Source: Dehalococcoidia bacterium (GTDB taxonomy: Bacteria; Chloroflexota; Dehalococcoidia; CAUJGQ01). From it: a stretch of 56,233 nucleotides of DNA. The stretch's first letter is position 1; every line of letters starts with the position of its first letter. The position numbers and the translations under genes are program-made. The notes under the pieces were generated by a model, which did no database searches, was not told the DNA's origin, and saw nothing but the letters and a program-made list of their open reading frames with translations. Positions 17,464 to 26,041 of the stretch are shown one piece after another. The stretch covers positions 1-56,233 of the forward strand of contig DATGEL010000007.1 of NCBI GenBank assembly GCA_035310145.1. Direction: 5' to 3'.

Positions 17464-17664
17464 CTACTCTTCCTTCATCGAGATCGCCTGTTCCGGGCAG
17501 AGCTCGATCGCCTTCAGCAGCTTCGCGCGCAGTTCCTCCGGCACGTCTTCCATGATGATGTAGGTGCCGTCGTCGCGCACCTCGAAGATCTCCGGCGCCG
17601 TGCGGGCGCAGACGCCGTGGCTCTTGCACAGGTCGTAGTCGATGTCGGGCTTCAGGGTTGCCAT
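17464..17664 (-). CDS. Small [3Fe-4S]/[4Fe-4S] ferredoxin
   Basis: A 66-residue single-cluster ferredoxin. The motif CKSHGVCARTAPEIF near residues 13-27 has Cys-x2-His-x2-Cys, with His in place of the usual central Cys, and CPEQAI near residue 56 supplies the last Cys. This spacing is typical of [3Fe-4S] ferredoxins that serve cytochrome P450s and related oxygenases in actinobacteria. No P450 gene is in the window. GGAG lies about 6 bases upstream of the ATG at 17664. It is convergent with the larger ferredoxin. Confidence 0.9.
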   Translation of the reverse strand: MATLKPDIDYDLCKSHGVCARTAPEIFEVRDDGTYIIMEDVPEELRAKLLKAIELCPEQAISMKEE

Positions 17665-17812
17665 TGCTCTCCTCCAGCGCGGCGGGCGTCCGCATATCCC
17701 GCATCGTAGCGCCGCGCCGCCGGGGCGGCAATGCGGCGCCGCGCCGTGCGCACACGCGGCGATGCTATCCTTGTCCCGCGAACCTCAACTCTCCCGCAGG
17801 ACACGACTCGGC

Positions 17813-18760
17813 ATGAGCCAGGAAGCGGAACTTCGGCTCCTCGCGCACCTGCTGCTGGATTGGATTGCGTCACGCTCGGGTCGGAAGCTGACGCTGCTGC
17901 CGGCGAGGGCAGATGCAATCGCGAGAGCCGGCGACGAGGACGATCGCCTGTCGATCGTGCTGGCGTCGCTGAGTTCCGCCGAACGTCCGCCGGCATGGGT
18001 CGCCGCGCTGGAGCGCTTCGCCGGCCGGCTGGACACGTCGGGGAGCGGCGTGCTCATCTGGCTGCCGCCGGGCGCCACCGTGCCGGACGAAGAACCGGCC
18101 GCGTCCACCGTTGCCATGGCAGTGCAGCAGGCAGTCATGGCGACGCCGGCGGGCGAGAGCCGAGATGCCCTGTTGCCGATCCGCATTTCCCTGCTCAAGC
18201 GCGACGAACAGGGCGCCTACGTCTCGGCCGCCGGCGGCCTGGCGCCGCTGTGGGCGCAGTTCACTGACCGGGTGCAGGGTTACTTTCAGATCGACAGCAC
18301 GGCGCTGCACCGGCTGCCGGAAGACGAGGCGCAGACGCGTGCCGTAATCGACCGCATCGTGGCGGCCAGCACCGGCATGGCGCTCGGTGAGGCGCGGGTG
18401 GTTGAGGCCGAGGACCGCTGGCGAATTCAGCGGCTGCGCGGCGGCGACGGCTGCGCCGTAATCGGCCTGCCGCCGGGCGATGAATCGGAGAGTGGCGCAC
18501 CGCTGCGCCGCCGGCTGCGCGCGGCGCTGCGCGAGGCCGGCGAGCGGCTGGCCGGCGAGAACGCCACGTTGCGCGTCCTCGCCCTCTACGGACACTATCC
18601 GACGCTGGAAATGGAACAGGCCGGGCCGGCGCTGCGCGGACAGGACCCCGCGCTATTTGCCGGCCTCGACCTGATCGTGTTGATCGCCGACGGCGCCGTG
18701 AAGCCGTTGCTCGACATCACGCGCCGGCCGCTGGTGCAGCCGCGGGCTACGGCTGGTTGA
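17813..18760 (+). CDS. Hypothetical protein, family not recognised
   Basis: A 315-residue protein from ATG 17813; an ATG at 17765 is an alternative in the same frame. No signal peptide, membrane segment or known motif is apparent. It is acidic and rich in Ala, Arg and Leu, with an N-terminal helix (ELRLLAHLLLDWIASR) and a C-terminal segment ending in LDLIVLIADGAVKPLLDITRRPLV that looks like a beta-alpha unit. Codon use matches its neighbours, which supports a real gene. Its 3' end overlaps the convergent membrane-protein gene by 14 bases. Confidence 0.65.
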   Translation: MSQEAELRLLAHLLLDWIASRSGRKLTLLPARADAIARAGDEDDRLSIVLASLSSAERPPAWVAALERFAGRLDTSGSGVLIWLPPGATVPDEEPAASTVAMAVQQAVMATPAGESRDALLPIRISLLKRDEQGAYVSAAGGLAPLWAQFTDRVQGYFQIDSTALHRLPEDEAQTRAVIDRIVAASTGMALGEARVVEAEDRWRIQRLRGGDGCAVIGLPPGDESESGAPLRRRLRAALREAGERLAGENATLRVLALYGHYPTLEMEQAGPALRGQDPALFAGLDLIVLIADGAVKPLLDITRRPLVQPRATAG

Positions 18761-19280
18761 CGCCGGCGGGCGCCCCGGTCTGCTGCCGCACGTCCAGCGA
18801 CTGCTCGGCATCCAGTTCGGCGGTGCGGTCGTCTTCGCGCGGCTCGCCGGCGGCGCCGGGAACATTGCTCGGCTCCGCCGGCCAATCCTCGGCGTAGAGG
18901 TCGTCGTCCTCCTCGCTGCCGCTCAGCCAGCGGTAGGCAAGCGCCGCGCCGACCACGCCCACGGCGATCAGCGCCAGCATCCACCAGCGCGAGCGACGGC
19001 GCTTCGGCTTGCGCCCGATGCGGGAGACGTTCTGCAGCGGCTCGGGCAAGGAGACATCGGCGAGCTGCCCGCGGGCGCTGCTGAACGCACCCCGGCCCCA
19101 GTCCACGGCGCGCAGGGCGGCGCCGGAGACGGCGTCGCGCGTCTCCTCAGCGCTGGGTAGCCTGTGCACCAATGCACCGATGGCGCCGTCGGTGCCGTCG
19201 CTGTCGCGCCCGGGCACCACGAGCGATAGCCGAGCCGAGCGTCCGGTCTGCGGCGGAGCGGATTGACGAGTACTGAACAT
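18747..19280 (-). CDS. Single-pass membrane protein, function unknown
   Basis: A 177-residue protein with AAGGAG about 10 bases before ATG 19280. Residues 91-98 are basic (KPKRRRSR) and are followed by one hydrophobic helix at about 99-118 (WWMLALIAVGVVGAALAYRW), predicting a cytoplasmic N-terminus. The C-terminal tail is very acidic (EEDDDLYAEDWPAE) and would lie outside. No domain is recognised. It lies just downstream of a lone receiver-domain gene on the same strand, 46 bases apart, so co-transcription is likely. Confidence 0.7.
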   Translation of the reverse strand: MFSTRQSAPPQTGRSARLSLVVPGRDSDGTDGAIGALVHRLPSAEETRDAVSGAALRAVDWGRGAFSSARGQLADVSLPEPLQNVSRIGRKPKRRRSRWWMLALIAVGVVGAALAYRWLSGSEEDDDLYAEDWPAEPSNVPGAAGEPREDDRTAELDAEQSLDVRQQTGAPAGVNQP

Positions 19281-19326
19281 GAACTGGCACTCCTTCAGGC
19301 GCGATTCGCGTCGGTGCTGCCCGTTG

Positions 19327-19752
19327 CTAGGCTTCTCGTGCGAGCGGTGTCTCGCGCATACCGGGGTCGAGAGCGAGCCGACTGTGCAGATCCACGCAGG
19401 CGAGCAGATCGGACAATTCGAACGGCTTAGCCAGGTAGCCCTGAGCGCCGCTGCGCAGCGCCTGGTCCTGGCCGGTGAACGACGCCGTCATCACCACCAC
19501 CGGCGTCTGCTCGCCGGCGGCCGAGCGCAGCGCGTCAAGCACCTGCCAGCCGTCGACGCCGGGCATGCGCACGTCGAGCAAGATCAGGTCGGGTCGACTG
19601 CTGCCGAGAGTTCGTAGCGCTTCGGCGCCGCTGGCGGCGAGCTGCACCTCATAGCCGGAGTCGGTGAGCGCAACCTGGATGAAGCGGCGAATCTCTTGAT
19701 CGTCGTCGACGACGAGAACACAGCGGCCAGCGGATCCTGGCGGGAAGCTCAT
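19327..19752 (-). CDS. Stand-alone response regulator (CheY-like receiver)
   Basis: A 141-residue protein consisting of one receiver domain. The acidic pocket is VVDDDQE near residues 15-20, the phosphoacceptor is D60 in LILLDVRMPGVDG, Thr89 lies in VVVMTAS and the conserved Lys109 in YLAKPFE. No output domain follows. The start at ATG 19752 has GGAG six bases upstream; a TTG at 19764 is less likely. No histidine kinase is adjacent. It lies upstream of the single-pass membrane protein gene, so the two may work together. Confidence 0.92.
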   Translation of the reverse strand: MSFPPGSAGRCVLVVDDDQEIRRFIQVALTDSGYEVQLAASGAEALRTLGSSRPDLILLDVRMPGVDGWQVLDALRSAAGEQTPVVVMTASFTGQDQALRSGAQGYLAKPFELSDLLACVDLHSRLALDPGMRETPLAREA

Positions 19753-20015
19753 TGCGGTCTCCAAAGGCGAGCACGCTCAGCGTCGCCGCCGGTCCTGCCA
19801 TAGTAGTCGCACGGCAGGCTGGCGACATCCTTCTTGCGGCGCAGCGGCTGCTAGCGAAAGCAAACTGAAAGACGACGATCCGGCCGCACCGCCTGAACCG
19901 GCGGTGGCGCGGCTGGGCCCGGCCAGGAGCGCCCGCGCCGCAGCGCCGTGAACAGAACGTGCAGCGAAGGGCAGCAATCGCAGGGCGGTCCGCGCCGGAA
20001 TCTCCACTTCAATAG

Positions 20016-20810
20016 TTACGAATGCTCGCGCGTCGTGGAATCTTCATCGAGCGCCTCCTGCACGAGCGGGTGAAAGCGATCGAGCGAGGTAGTGCGCACG
20101 GTGTCGCCGTTTGAGCCGATCGTCAGCTCCTGGCGAAGGATTCCCTGGTTCTTGAACTCGCTGAGCTTGCCCTCGACCAGCTCGGGGGCGATCAGATCAC
20201 GGTTGCGATCGTGCTTCAGGTATTCCGCCATCCAGCGGAAGACCGGCAGCACGCCGTTGCGCCGGGTGACCTCAAATTCGTTGATGCGCCGGATAATCTC
20301 TCTTTCGACCGCCGGATCTTCCGAGGCCTTGCTGATCTCGACGGGGTCGGCGTTGCCGCCGGCGGCTTCGACCAGCGCCCGGCTGATGCTGCCCGGCACA
20401 CCGGCGATCACAACCGTCTTCCCGAGCCGGAAGCGCAGGCGGGTGACGATGCGCACGTAGTCGCTGTCGCCCGCCATCAGCAGAAACGTGGAGGTGTTCA
20501 CACTGTCTTGTGCCACTTCGTAGAGGTCGATCGCCACATTCATATCGACGGTGCTTTGTGAACGCTCGCCTCGCGCCTTGACAGGACAGCTAAACGGTTC
20601 GATGCCGGCGACGCGCAGACGGGGTTCCAGATCGCGCAGATAATCCTGTGAGAAGTCGCCGTAGGCACGGGCAAAACTAATCAGCCCGTACTTCTGCGCC
20701 TTTTCCACCCACTTCATCGGATCGGGCGCCTGACGATGCGCATTCCAGAGCGACGTCACCACGTTTTCGAGATCAACAAAGAGTGCGACATTGCCGCCGT
20801 CCAAAGGCAT
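20016..20810 (-). CDS. NYN (PIN-like nuclease) domain protein with C-terminal winged-helix-like region
   Basis: A 264-residue protein starting at ATG 20810, with AAGGAG six bases upstream. The NYN domain spans about residues 8-150: VALFVDLENVV supplies the first catalytic Asp (D13), STVDMNVAIDLYEVA a second acidic site, and LLMAGDSDYVRIVTRLR the D-x-D site. The C-terminal 90 residues (VLPVFRWMAEYLKH, ELVEGKLSEFKNQGILRQE) look like a LOTUS/OST-HTH-type helix-turn-helix. This family (NYN plus HTH, related to MARF1/LabA) is predicted to cleave RNA. The ribosome binding site is embedded in a 12-base palindrome (20815-20826). Confidence 0.86.
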   Translation of the reverse strand: MPLDGGNVALFVDLENVVTSLWNAHRQAPDPMKWVEKAQKYGLISFARAYGDFSQDYLRDLEPRLRVAGIEPFSCPVKARGERSQSTVDMNVAIDLYEVAQDSVNTSTFLLMAGDSDYVRIVTRLRFRLGKTVVIAGVPGSISRALVEAAGGNADPVEISKASEDPAVEREIIRRINEFEVTRRNGVLPVFRWMAEYLKHDRNRDLIAPELVEGKLSEFKNQGILRQELTIGSNGDTVRTTSLDRFHPLVQEALDEDSTTREHS

Positions 20811-20814
20811 GACT

Positions 20815-20826
20815 CCTTCTAGAAGG
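20815..20826. promoter_or_regulatory. 12-base palindrome over the NYN gene ribosome binding site
   Basis: CCTTCTAGAAGG is a perfect palindrome, and its minus-strand right half supplies the AAGGAG-type ribosome binding site of the NYN gene. It could fold weakly or bind a dimeric regulator. There is no direct evidence beyond symmetry. Confidence 0.3.
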
Positions 20827-20903
20827 CCGGCAGGGACCGCATATGCAACTGGTAATGTCAAGGACCTGTGCACGCTCGGAGTGCGGCCCGGCAGGCCGGC
20901 CGG

Positions 20904-20976
20904 CGCGCCCGGAGGGATTCGAACCCCCGACCCTCGGTTCCGAAGACCGATGCTCTTTCCACTGAGCTACGAGCGC
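20904..20976 (-). tRNA. tRNA-Arg (anticodon TCG)
   Basis: A 73-base cloverleaf. The acceptor is GCGCTCG paired with CGGGCGC, the D-arm GCTC/GAGC and the anticodon stem TCGGT/ACCGA with loop CTTCGGA (anticodon TCG, G37). The T-arm is GGGGG-TTCGAAT-CCCTC. The discriminator is G and CCA is not encoded. It reads CGA codons. Confidence 0.93.
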
Positions 20977-21147
20977 GGAAGCCGCGCGAGACGCGCGTCT
21001 CCACGCTGCGATGGGATTGTAGGAAGGCACGCTACGTCGGTCAAGCGGAGTGCGCCGGCCGGCACAGCCCACCGCTTGTGCCCGCCGCAGGACAACGCGA
21101 GGGACGGCCCGTGGCCGCCCCTGCACCGTTCCCGAATCCGCCGCTGG

Positions 21148-21354
21148 CTACGGCTTCGCCCGGTCCCGCAGCGCGTCGGCCGCTTCGCCGGCCGCGTTCT
21201 TGGCCTTGCCCCAGGCGTTCTCGAATTTCCCTTCGTTCTTGCGCTCGTTGCCTTCGGCTTCCTGCTCAGGGTCGTTGGTGGCCTGACCGAATTTCTCCTG
21301 CGCGGCGCCCGCGGCTTCCCTGGCTTTGCCCTTCAACTCATCCTTGTCCGGCAT
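21148..21354 (-). CDS. CsbD family stress protein
   Basis: A 68-residue hydrophilic protein from ATG 21354, with AGGAG about 7 bases upstream. It has the CsbD pattern: KDELKGKAREAAGAAQEKFG at the start, a second Ala/Lys helix FENAWGKAKNAAGEAADALRD, and no hydrophobic core. CsbD proteins are small, abundant and induced by general stress; their biochemical role is unknown. It lies between tRNA-Arg and tRNA-His on the same strand. Confidence 0.88.
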   Translation of the reverse strand: MPDKDELKGKAREAAGAAQEKFGQATNDPEQEAEGNERKNEGKFENAWGKAKNAAGEAADALRDRAKP

Positions 21355-21541
21355 GATCGCTCTCCTCATAGACGCGCGATGCGGGCATAACCTTGCCCGC
21401 CCGCAAGGACGATCATCGCCCTCGGGCAAGCCGGCAACTATACCGCATACGTGCTAGGGCGACGCGCCGGAAGAAGAGCGCGGAAGCGGTGAGGGCGTCG
21501 TGGCGAACGGCCACCAAGCATGAAAGGCGAAGGTGAACGGG

Positions 21542-21615
21542 GGTGGATGGAGGGGATCGAACCCTCGATCTCCAGGGCCACAACCTGGCGCTTTGACCGC
21601 TAAGCTACACCCACC
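21542..21615 (-). tRNA. tRNA-His (anticodon GTG)
   Basis: A 74-base tRNA including the encoded G at position -1 (complement of 21615), which pairs with C73. The acceptor is GTGGGTG/CATCCAC, the anticodon stem CCAGG/CCTGG with loop TTGTGGC (anticodon GTG), and the T-arm GAGGG-TTCGATC-CCCTC. CCA is not encoded. Confidence 0.95.
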
Positions 21616-21699
21616 ACGGGCTAGCCCGCCGCGGCGGCGGCGGACCCTTTCTATGGTATGAGGGCACCAGCCGGAGCGTCAAACGCCGGCGGGCCGCGA

Positions 21700-23070
21700 T
21701 TAGCCACGCGTCGCCTCGCGGGGAACGTCCCTGGCGGTGGGTGTAGCGGGCGCCGCGCCGCCGCTGTCACCGGCCGCAGGCAGCTCGTCCACGGCGGCGG
21801 GGGCGGCCCTGCCACGCCTGCCGAACAGCCGCTCGCGGTAGGGCGATCGCATGAAGCGGTAGTAGGCGCCGGCGATGCCGGCCGGTAGGAAAATCATGAT
21901 CAGGATCAGGGCCAGGCCGAAGTAGACGCCGGCCGCATAGGTGGGGAAGGTCTTGAACTGCGCGGGCAAGTGGCTGCCGAAGAGCGGCACGTCGGTCGGG
22001 GCGGGCAGTGTGGACGTGTTCAGGGTGAGCCAGCGCAGGGCGACGGCGCCGATGATGCTGCCCAGGATCGAGTCGAGGCCGCCGATCACGATCATCGCCA
22101 AAATCACGATCGAGAGATTCAGCCCGAACGTGTCCGGGTGCACGCTGGAAAGCTGGTAGGCGAGGAAAGCGCCGCTGATGCCGGCGATGAAGGCGCTGAA
22201 CATGAAGCCGATGACCTTGTGCTGCGCCAGGTTCAGGCCGACTACCTGTGCGGCGGGCTCGCTGTCGCGCACGGCGATCAGCGCCCGGCCCGTACGGCTG
22301 CGGCGGAAGTTCCAGACCAGCACGCCGACCAGCACGACCATCACCGCGGTGAGGAAGAAGCGGAACTCGTCGCTGCTGAGCGCGCGGTGCGGCAGGTGTT
22401 GCAGCGGACCGGGCACCTGCGGCATCAGCTTCGTGCGTAGCTGGATGCCCTGCGATCCGAGCGTCCACTTGTCGATCTTGCTCCACTTGCCCAACGGCGG
22501 CAGGGCGAGCGCCAGCGCGAGGGTGGCGATCGCCAGGTAAGGGCCGGCCAGTCGCACCGCCGGCACGCCGAGCAAGAAGCCGACCGCGGCGGCGAGGAGC
22601 GCACCCACCAGGGCCGATTCATAGAAGGAAACCTGGTGCTGCGAGACCATGATGCCGACGGTGTAGGCGGCGATCGCCAGCAAGGCGCCGTGGCCCAGCG
22701 AGATCTCGCCCGTCATGCCGATCAGCATGTTCAGGCTGATGGCAGCAAGGATGTAGACGCCGTAGTCGGTCAGGATGTCGTTGCCGAACTTGGGCATGAA
22801 CATGGGCACGACGAGAAAGAAGACCGCCGTGCCCAGCAGAGCGAGCAGCCGGAAGTAACGGCGCGGCGCTACCAAGATCACCGCGACGAAGTAGATCAGC
22901 CCCAGGACCATGCCCGTCTGCAGCGGCCGGGGCTGCTGCTTGAAGAAGAGATAGACGAAGAGCAGGCCCACCAGGCCCGCGATCACGCCGATCAGCGTGC
23001 TGCGGCCTCGTCGGGACATGATCAGCCCGGCGATGCCCGAAGTGGGCATAGCGTCCCGTACGTCGTTCAC
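21700..23070 (-). CDS. livM: Branched-chain amino acid-type ABC transporter permease (LivM family)
   Basis: A 456-residue inner-membrane permease starting at GTG 23070. About ten hydrophobic segments are visible, beginning with STLIGVIAGLVGLLFVYLFF. The LivM motif region is DYGVYILAAISLNMLIGMTGEISLGHGALLAIAAY, and the coupling helix lies near GRALIAVRDSEPAAQVVGLN. The C-terminal 50 residues are hydrophilic and cytoplasmic. It is the last gene of livG-livF-livH-livM, starting 4 bases after the livH stop. The family imports branched-chain amino acids, but homologues carry aromatic acids, urea or amides, so the substrate is open. Confidence 0.92.
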   Translation of the reverse strand: MNDVRDAMPTSGIAGLIMSRRGRSTLIGVIAGLVGLLFVYLFFKQQPRPLQTGMVLGLIYFVAVILVAPRRYFRLLALLGTAVFFLVVPMFMPKFGNDILTDYGVYILAAISLNMLIGMTGEISLGHGALLAIAAYTVGIMVSQHQVSFYESALVGALLAAAVGFLLGVPAVRLAGPYLAIATLALALALPPLGKWSKIDKWTLGSQGIQLRTKLMPQVPGPLQHLPHRALSSDEFRFFLTAVMVVLVGVLVWNFRRSRTGRALIAVRDSEPAAQVVGLNLAQHKVIGFMFSAFIAGISGAFLAYQLSSVHPDTFGLNLSIVILAMIVIGGLDSILGSIIGAVALRWLTLNTSTLPAPTDVPLFGSHLPAQFKTFPTYAAGVYFGLALILIMIFLPAGIAGAYYRFMRSPYRERLFGRRGRAAPAAVDELPAAGDSGGAAPATPTARDVPREATRG

Positions 23071-23074
23071 CGCG

Positions 23075-24094
23075 CTACACCTTCTTCACCGTCTTGCTGC
23101 CCAGCAGCCCGGTCGGGCGCACCATCAGCACAATCAGGATGACGATAAAGGCGACCGGGTCCTTGATGTCCTTCAGCAGGGCGGAGCCGCCCACCACGTT
23201 CTGGATGATGCCGATCAGAAAGCCGCCGAGAACGGCGCCGACGGGGCTGTCCAAACCGCCGAGCACCGCCGCGGCGAAGGCGTAGAGCAGCAGCCCCTGC
23301 ATGAAGGTCGGGTCCAGCCCCGAGATCGGCGCGGCCACGACGCCCGCGGTGGCGCCGACCATCGCCGCCAGCGCCCAGCCGATCGTGAGCATGATGCCGA
23401 CCGGCACGCCGCAGAGCCGCGAGGCGACGGGATTCTGCGCCGAGGCGCGGCTGGCGAGGCCCAGCTTGGTGTAGTTGAAGAAGACGTAGACCAGGCCCAT
23501 TACGATCAGCGTGATCGCCAGCGCCCCGACGTAGGTGCGACCCACCGACGCGCCGAAGACCGAGACCGACTTGGCGCCCACCTTGGCGTAGGGGGCGACG
23601 ATCGACTTCGGCTGCGCCTGCCAGATGAAGATCGCAAAGGAGTTCACCACCTGGAACAGGCCCAGGGTTACGATCACGATCGTGAGCAGCGGCGCGTTCT
23701 CGATCGGCGTGATCACCACGCGTTGAATGATCGCCCCGAAAAGGGCCGAGAACACCAGCGTCCCGATCAGCGCGGCATACCAGCCCCAGTGCGCCTGTGT
23801 AATCAACGCCCACGAGATAAAGGTGCAGAACATCGCCATCTCGCCCTGGGCAAAGTTGATCACGTCGGTCGAGCGGTAAATCAGCACCAGGGCGAGCGCC
23901 AGCGCCCCGTACACGGAGCCCTGGCCGATGCCCTGCACGATGTACTGGCGATCGAAGGTCACGTCGCCGTTGAAGATCCACTTCATCGCCGCCAGCACCA
24001 GGTAGAGCACGATCAGCGGCGAGACGATGAGCAGCGCCTGCGTCAGCCAGCGCAGCACCTGGTCCGCATTGAGGGAGCCGCGTGCGCGTACCAT
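23075..24094 (-). CDS. livH: Branched-chain amino acid-type ABC transporter permease (LivH family)
   Basis: A 339-residue permease with about eight hydrophobic helices. Typical segments are GIGQGSVYGALALALVLIYR and VINFAQGEMAMFCTF near residues 50-90, and RASAQNPVASRLCGVPVG (EAA-like coupling loop). The C-terminus GGLDSPVGAVLGGFLIGIIQNV fits LivH. The ATG at 24094 follows GGAGG. It pairs with LivM to form the membrane channel. A 38-base gap separates it from livF. Confidence 0.93.
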   Translation of the reverse strand: MVRARGSLNADQVLRWLTQALLIVSPLIVLYLVLAAMKWIFNGDVTFDRQYIVQGIGQGSVYGALALALVLIYRSTDVINFAQGEMAMFCTFISWALITQAHWGWYAALIGTLVFSALFGAIIQRVVITPIENAPLLTIVIVTLGLFQVVNSFAIFIWQAQPKSIVAPYAKVGAKSVSVFGASVGRTYVGALAITLIVMGLVYVFFNYTKLGLASRASAQNPVASRLCGVPVGIMLTIGWALAAMVGATAGVVAAPISGLDPTFMQGLLLYAFAAAVLGGLDSPVGAVLGGFLIGIIQNVVGGSALLKDIKDPVAFIVILIVLMVRPTGLLGSKTVKKV

Positions 24095-24131
24095 GCCGCC
24101 TCCGTACCCACTGCTCGTCGCGCCGCGTGCC

Positions 24132-24822
<691 letters not shown>

Positions 24823-24839
<17 letters not shown>

Positions 24840-25737
24840 TGGGCACGGCCTCCCCCAGGTACGCCTCGATCACCGCCGGGTTGCGCTGCACTTCCTCGGG
24901 CGCGCCCTCCGCGATCTTGCGGCCGAAGTCGAGCACGTAGATGTAGTCCGAGATGCCCATCACGAGCTGCATGTGATGCTCGACCAGCAGCACCGCCACA
25001 TCGAACTCGTCGCGGATGCGACGAATCAGCGCCGCCAGCGTGCCCATGTCGCTGTGCGAGAGGCCGGCGGCCGGTTCGTCCATCAGCAGCAGGCGCGGTT
25101 CGGACGAGAGCGCCCGCGCGATGTCCACACGCTTTTGCACGCCGTAGGGCAAGCTCCCCACCACCTCGTCGGCGTAGCGCCGCAGGTCGAGAAAGCCCAT
25201 GACCTCGTCGGCCCGGGCGCGCTGGCGCGCGTCTTGTCGGGCCTGGTAGGGCAGGCGAATGCCGCCGGCGAGGGAGAAGCCGCCGGCGGTGAGACCGCTC
25301 GCCACGGCGGCGGTGAGCGTGGTGCTGACGCTGCCGCCGCCCGCCACGGCGATCACGCCGCCGCCGAGCACGGCGGCGCCGGTGAGCATGCCGACCTGCG
25401 CCATGTCGGCGTGGACGCGCGAGTTCTGGCCGACCATCAGGTTGTCGCGCACGCTCATCGTCTTGAACAGTTCCAGGTTCTGGAACGTGCGCGCGATACG
25501 GTGGGTGATGATGCGGTCCGCCGGCAGCTTCAGCAGATCTTCGTCGTTGAAGCGGATGCTGCCGCGATCGGGCGTGTAGAGCCGGCTGATGCAGTTGAAC
25601 ACCGTGGACTTGCCGGCGCCGTTGGGTCCGATCAGCGCGGCGATCTGGCGCGGCTGCACCGCCAGCGTCACCCCATCCAGCGCGACGATGCCGCCGAAGC
25701 GGATCGACAGGTCGGAGATCTCCAGACCCTCACCCAT
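24823..25737 (-). CDS. livG: ABC transporter ATP-binding protein (LivG family) with an extra hydrophobic insert
   Basis: A 304-residue ATPase from ATG 25737, with AAGGGA upstream; LivG is usually about 255 residues. Walker A is GPNGAGKST (38-46), the Q-loop region is RTFQNLELF (83-91), the signature-like motif is LPYGVQKR (196-203), Walker B is LLLMDEPAAGLS (216-227) and the switch His is VEHHM. Between the Q-loop and the signature lies an insert at about residues 116-160 rich in Gly, Ala, Val, Ser and Thr (AAVLGGGVIAVAGGGSVS...), hydrophobic enough to be a membrane or hairpin segment. That insert is unusual for a LivG protein. It heads the livGFHM operon. Confidence 0.92.
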
Positions 25738-26041
25738 CCGTCGTCCCTTGACCGAAAGATCTGCAACGACTCGATGTTGCCCTGTTTGCTGCCGGCCCGG
25801 CGGCGCCGCGAAGCGTCGCCTATGCCTGTGCACAAAAACGTAGCAGCACGGTAGTGGGGCTGCCCGGATAGGTCAAGGGGTGTGCGCGGCCGTGCCGATC
25901 TTTGGAGTCGTATAGCGATGGAATTTGCCCGATACGGCGAGCGGCTGGCGCCGTGCCGGCGTTGGCCTTGAGACACACCCCGCGGGCGCTGGCTCGCTCG
26001 CCGACGGAATGCCTGTGCCCGCGGCGTGTCCGTTGCGTCCT
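25738..26041. other. Intergenic region between coxM and livG, no gene seen
   Basis: About 300 bases separate the end of coxM from the livG start, both minus strand. Short open frames on the plus strand have no ribosome binding site or recognisable product. A TATACG-like -10 on the minus strand near 25910-25915 is the only promoter-like element seen, without a convincing -35. The liv operon probably has its own promoter here. Confidence 0.4.

Noticed and set aside
19777-20007. A 76-codon minus-strand frame between the receiver and NYN genes
   Set aside because: No ribosome binding site, Ala/Ser-rich product with no recognisable domain.
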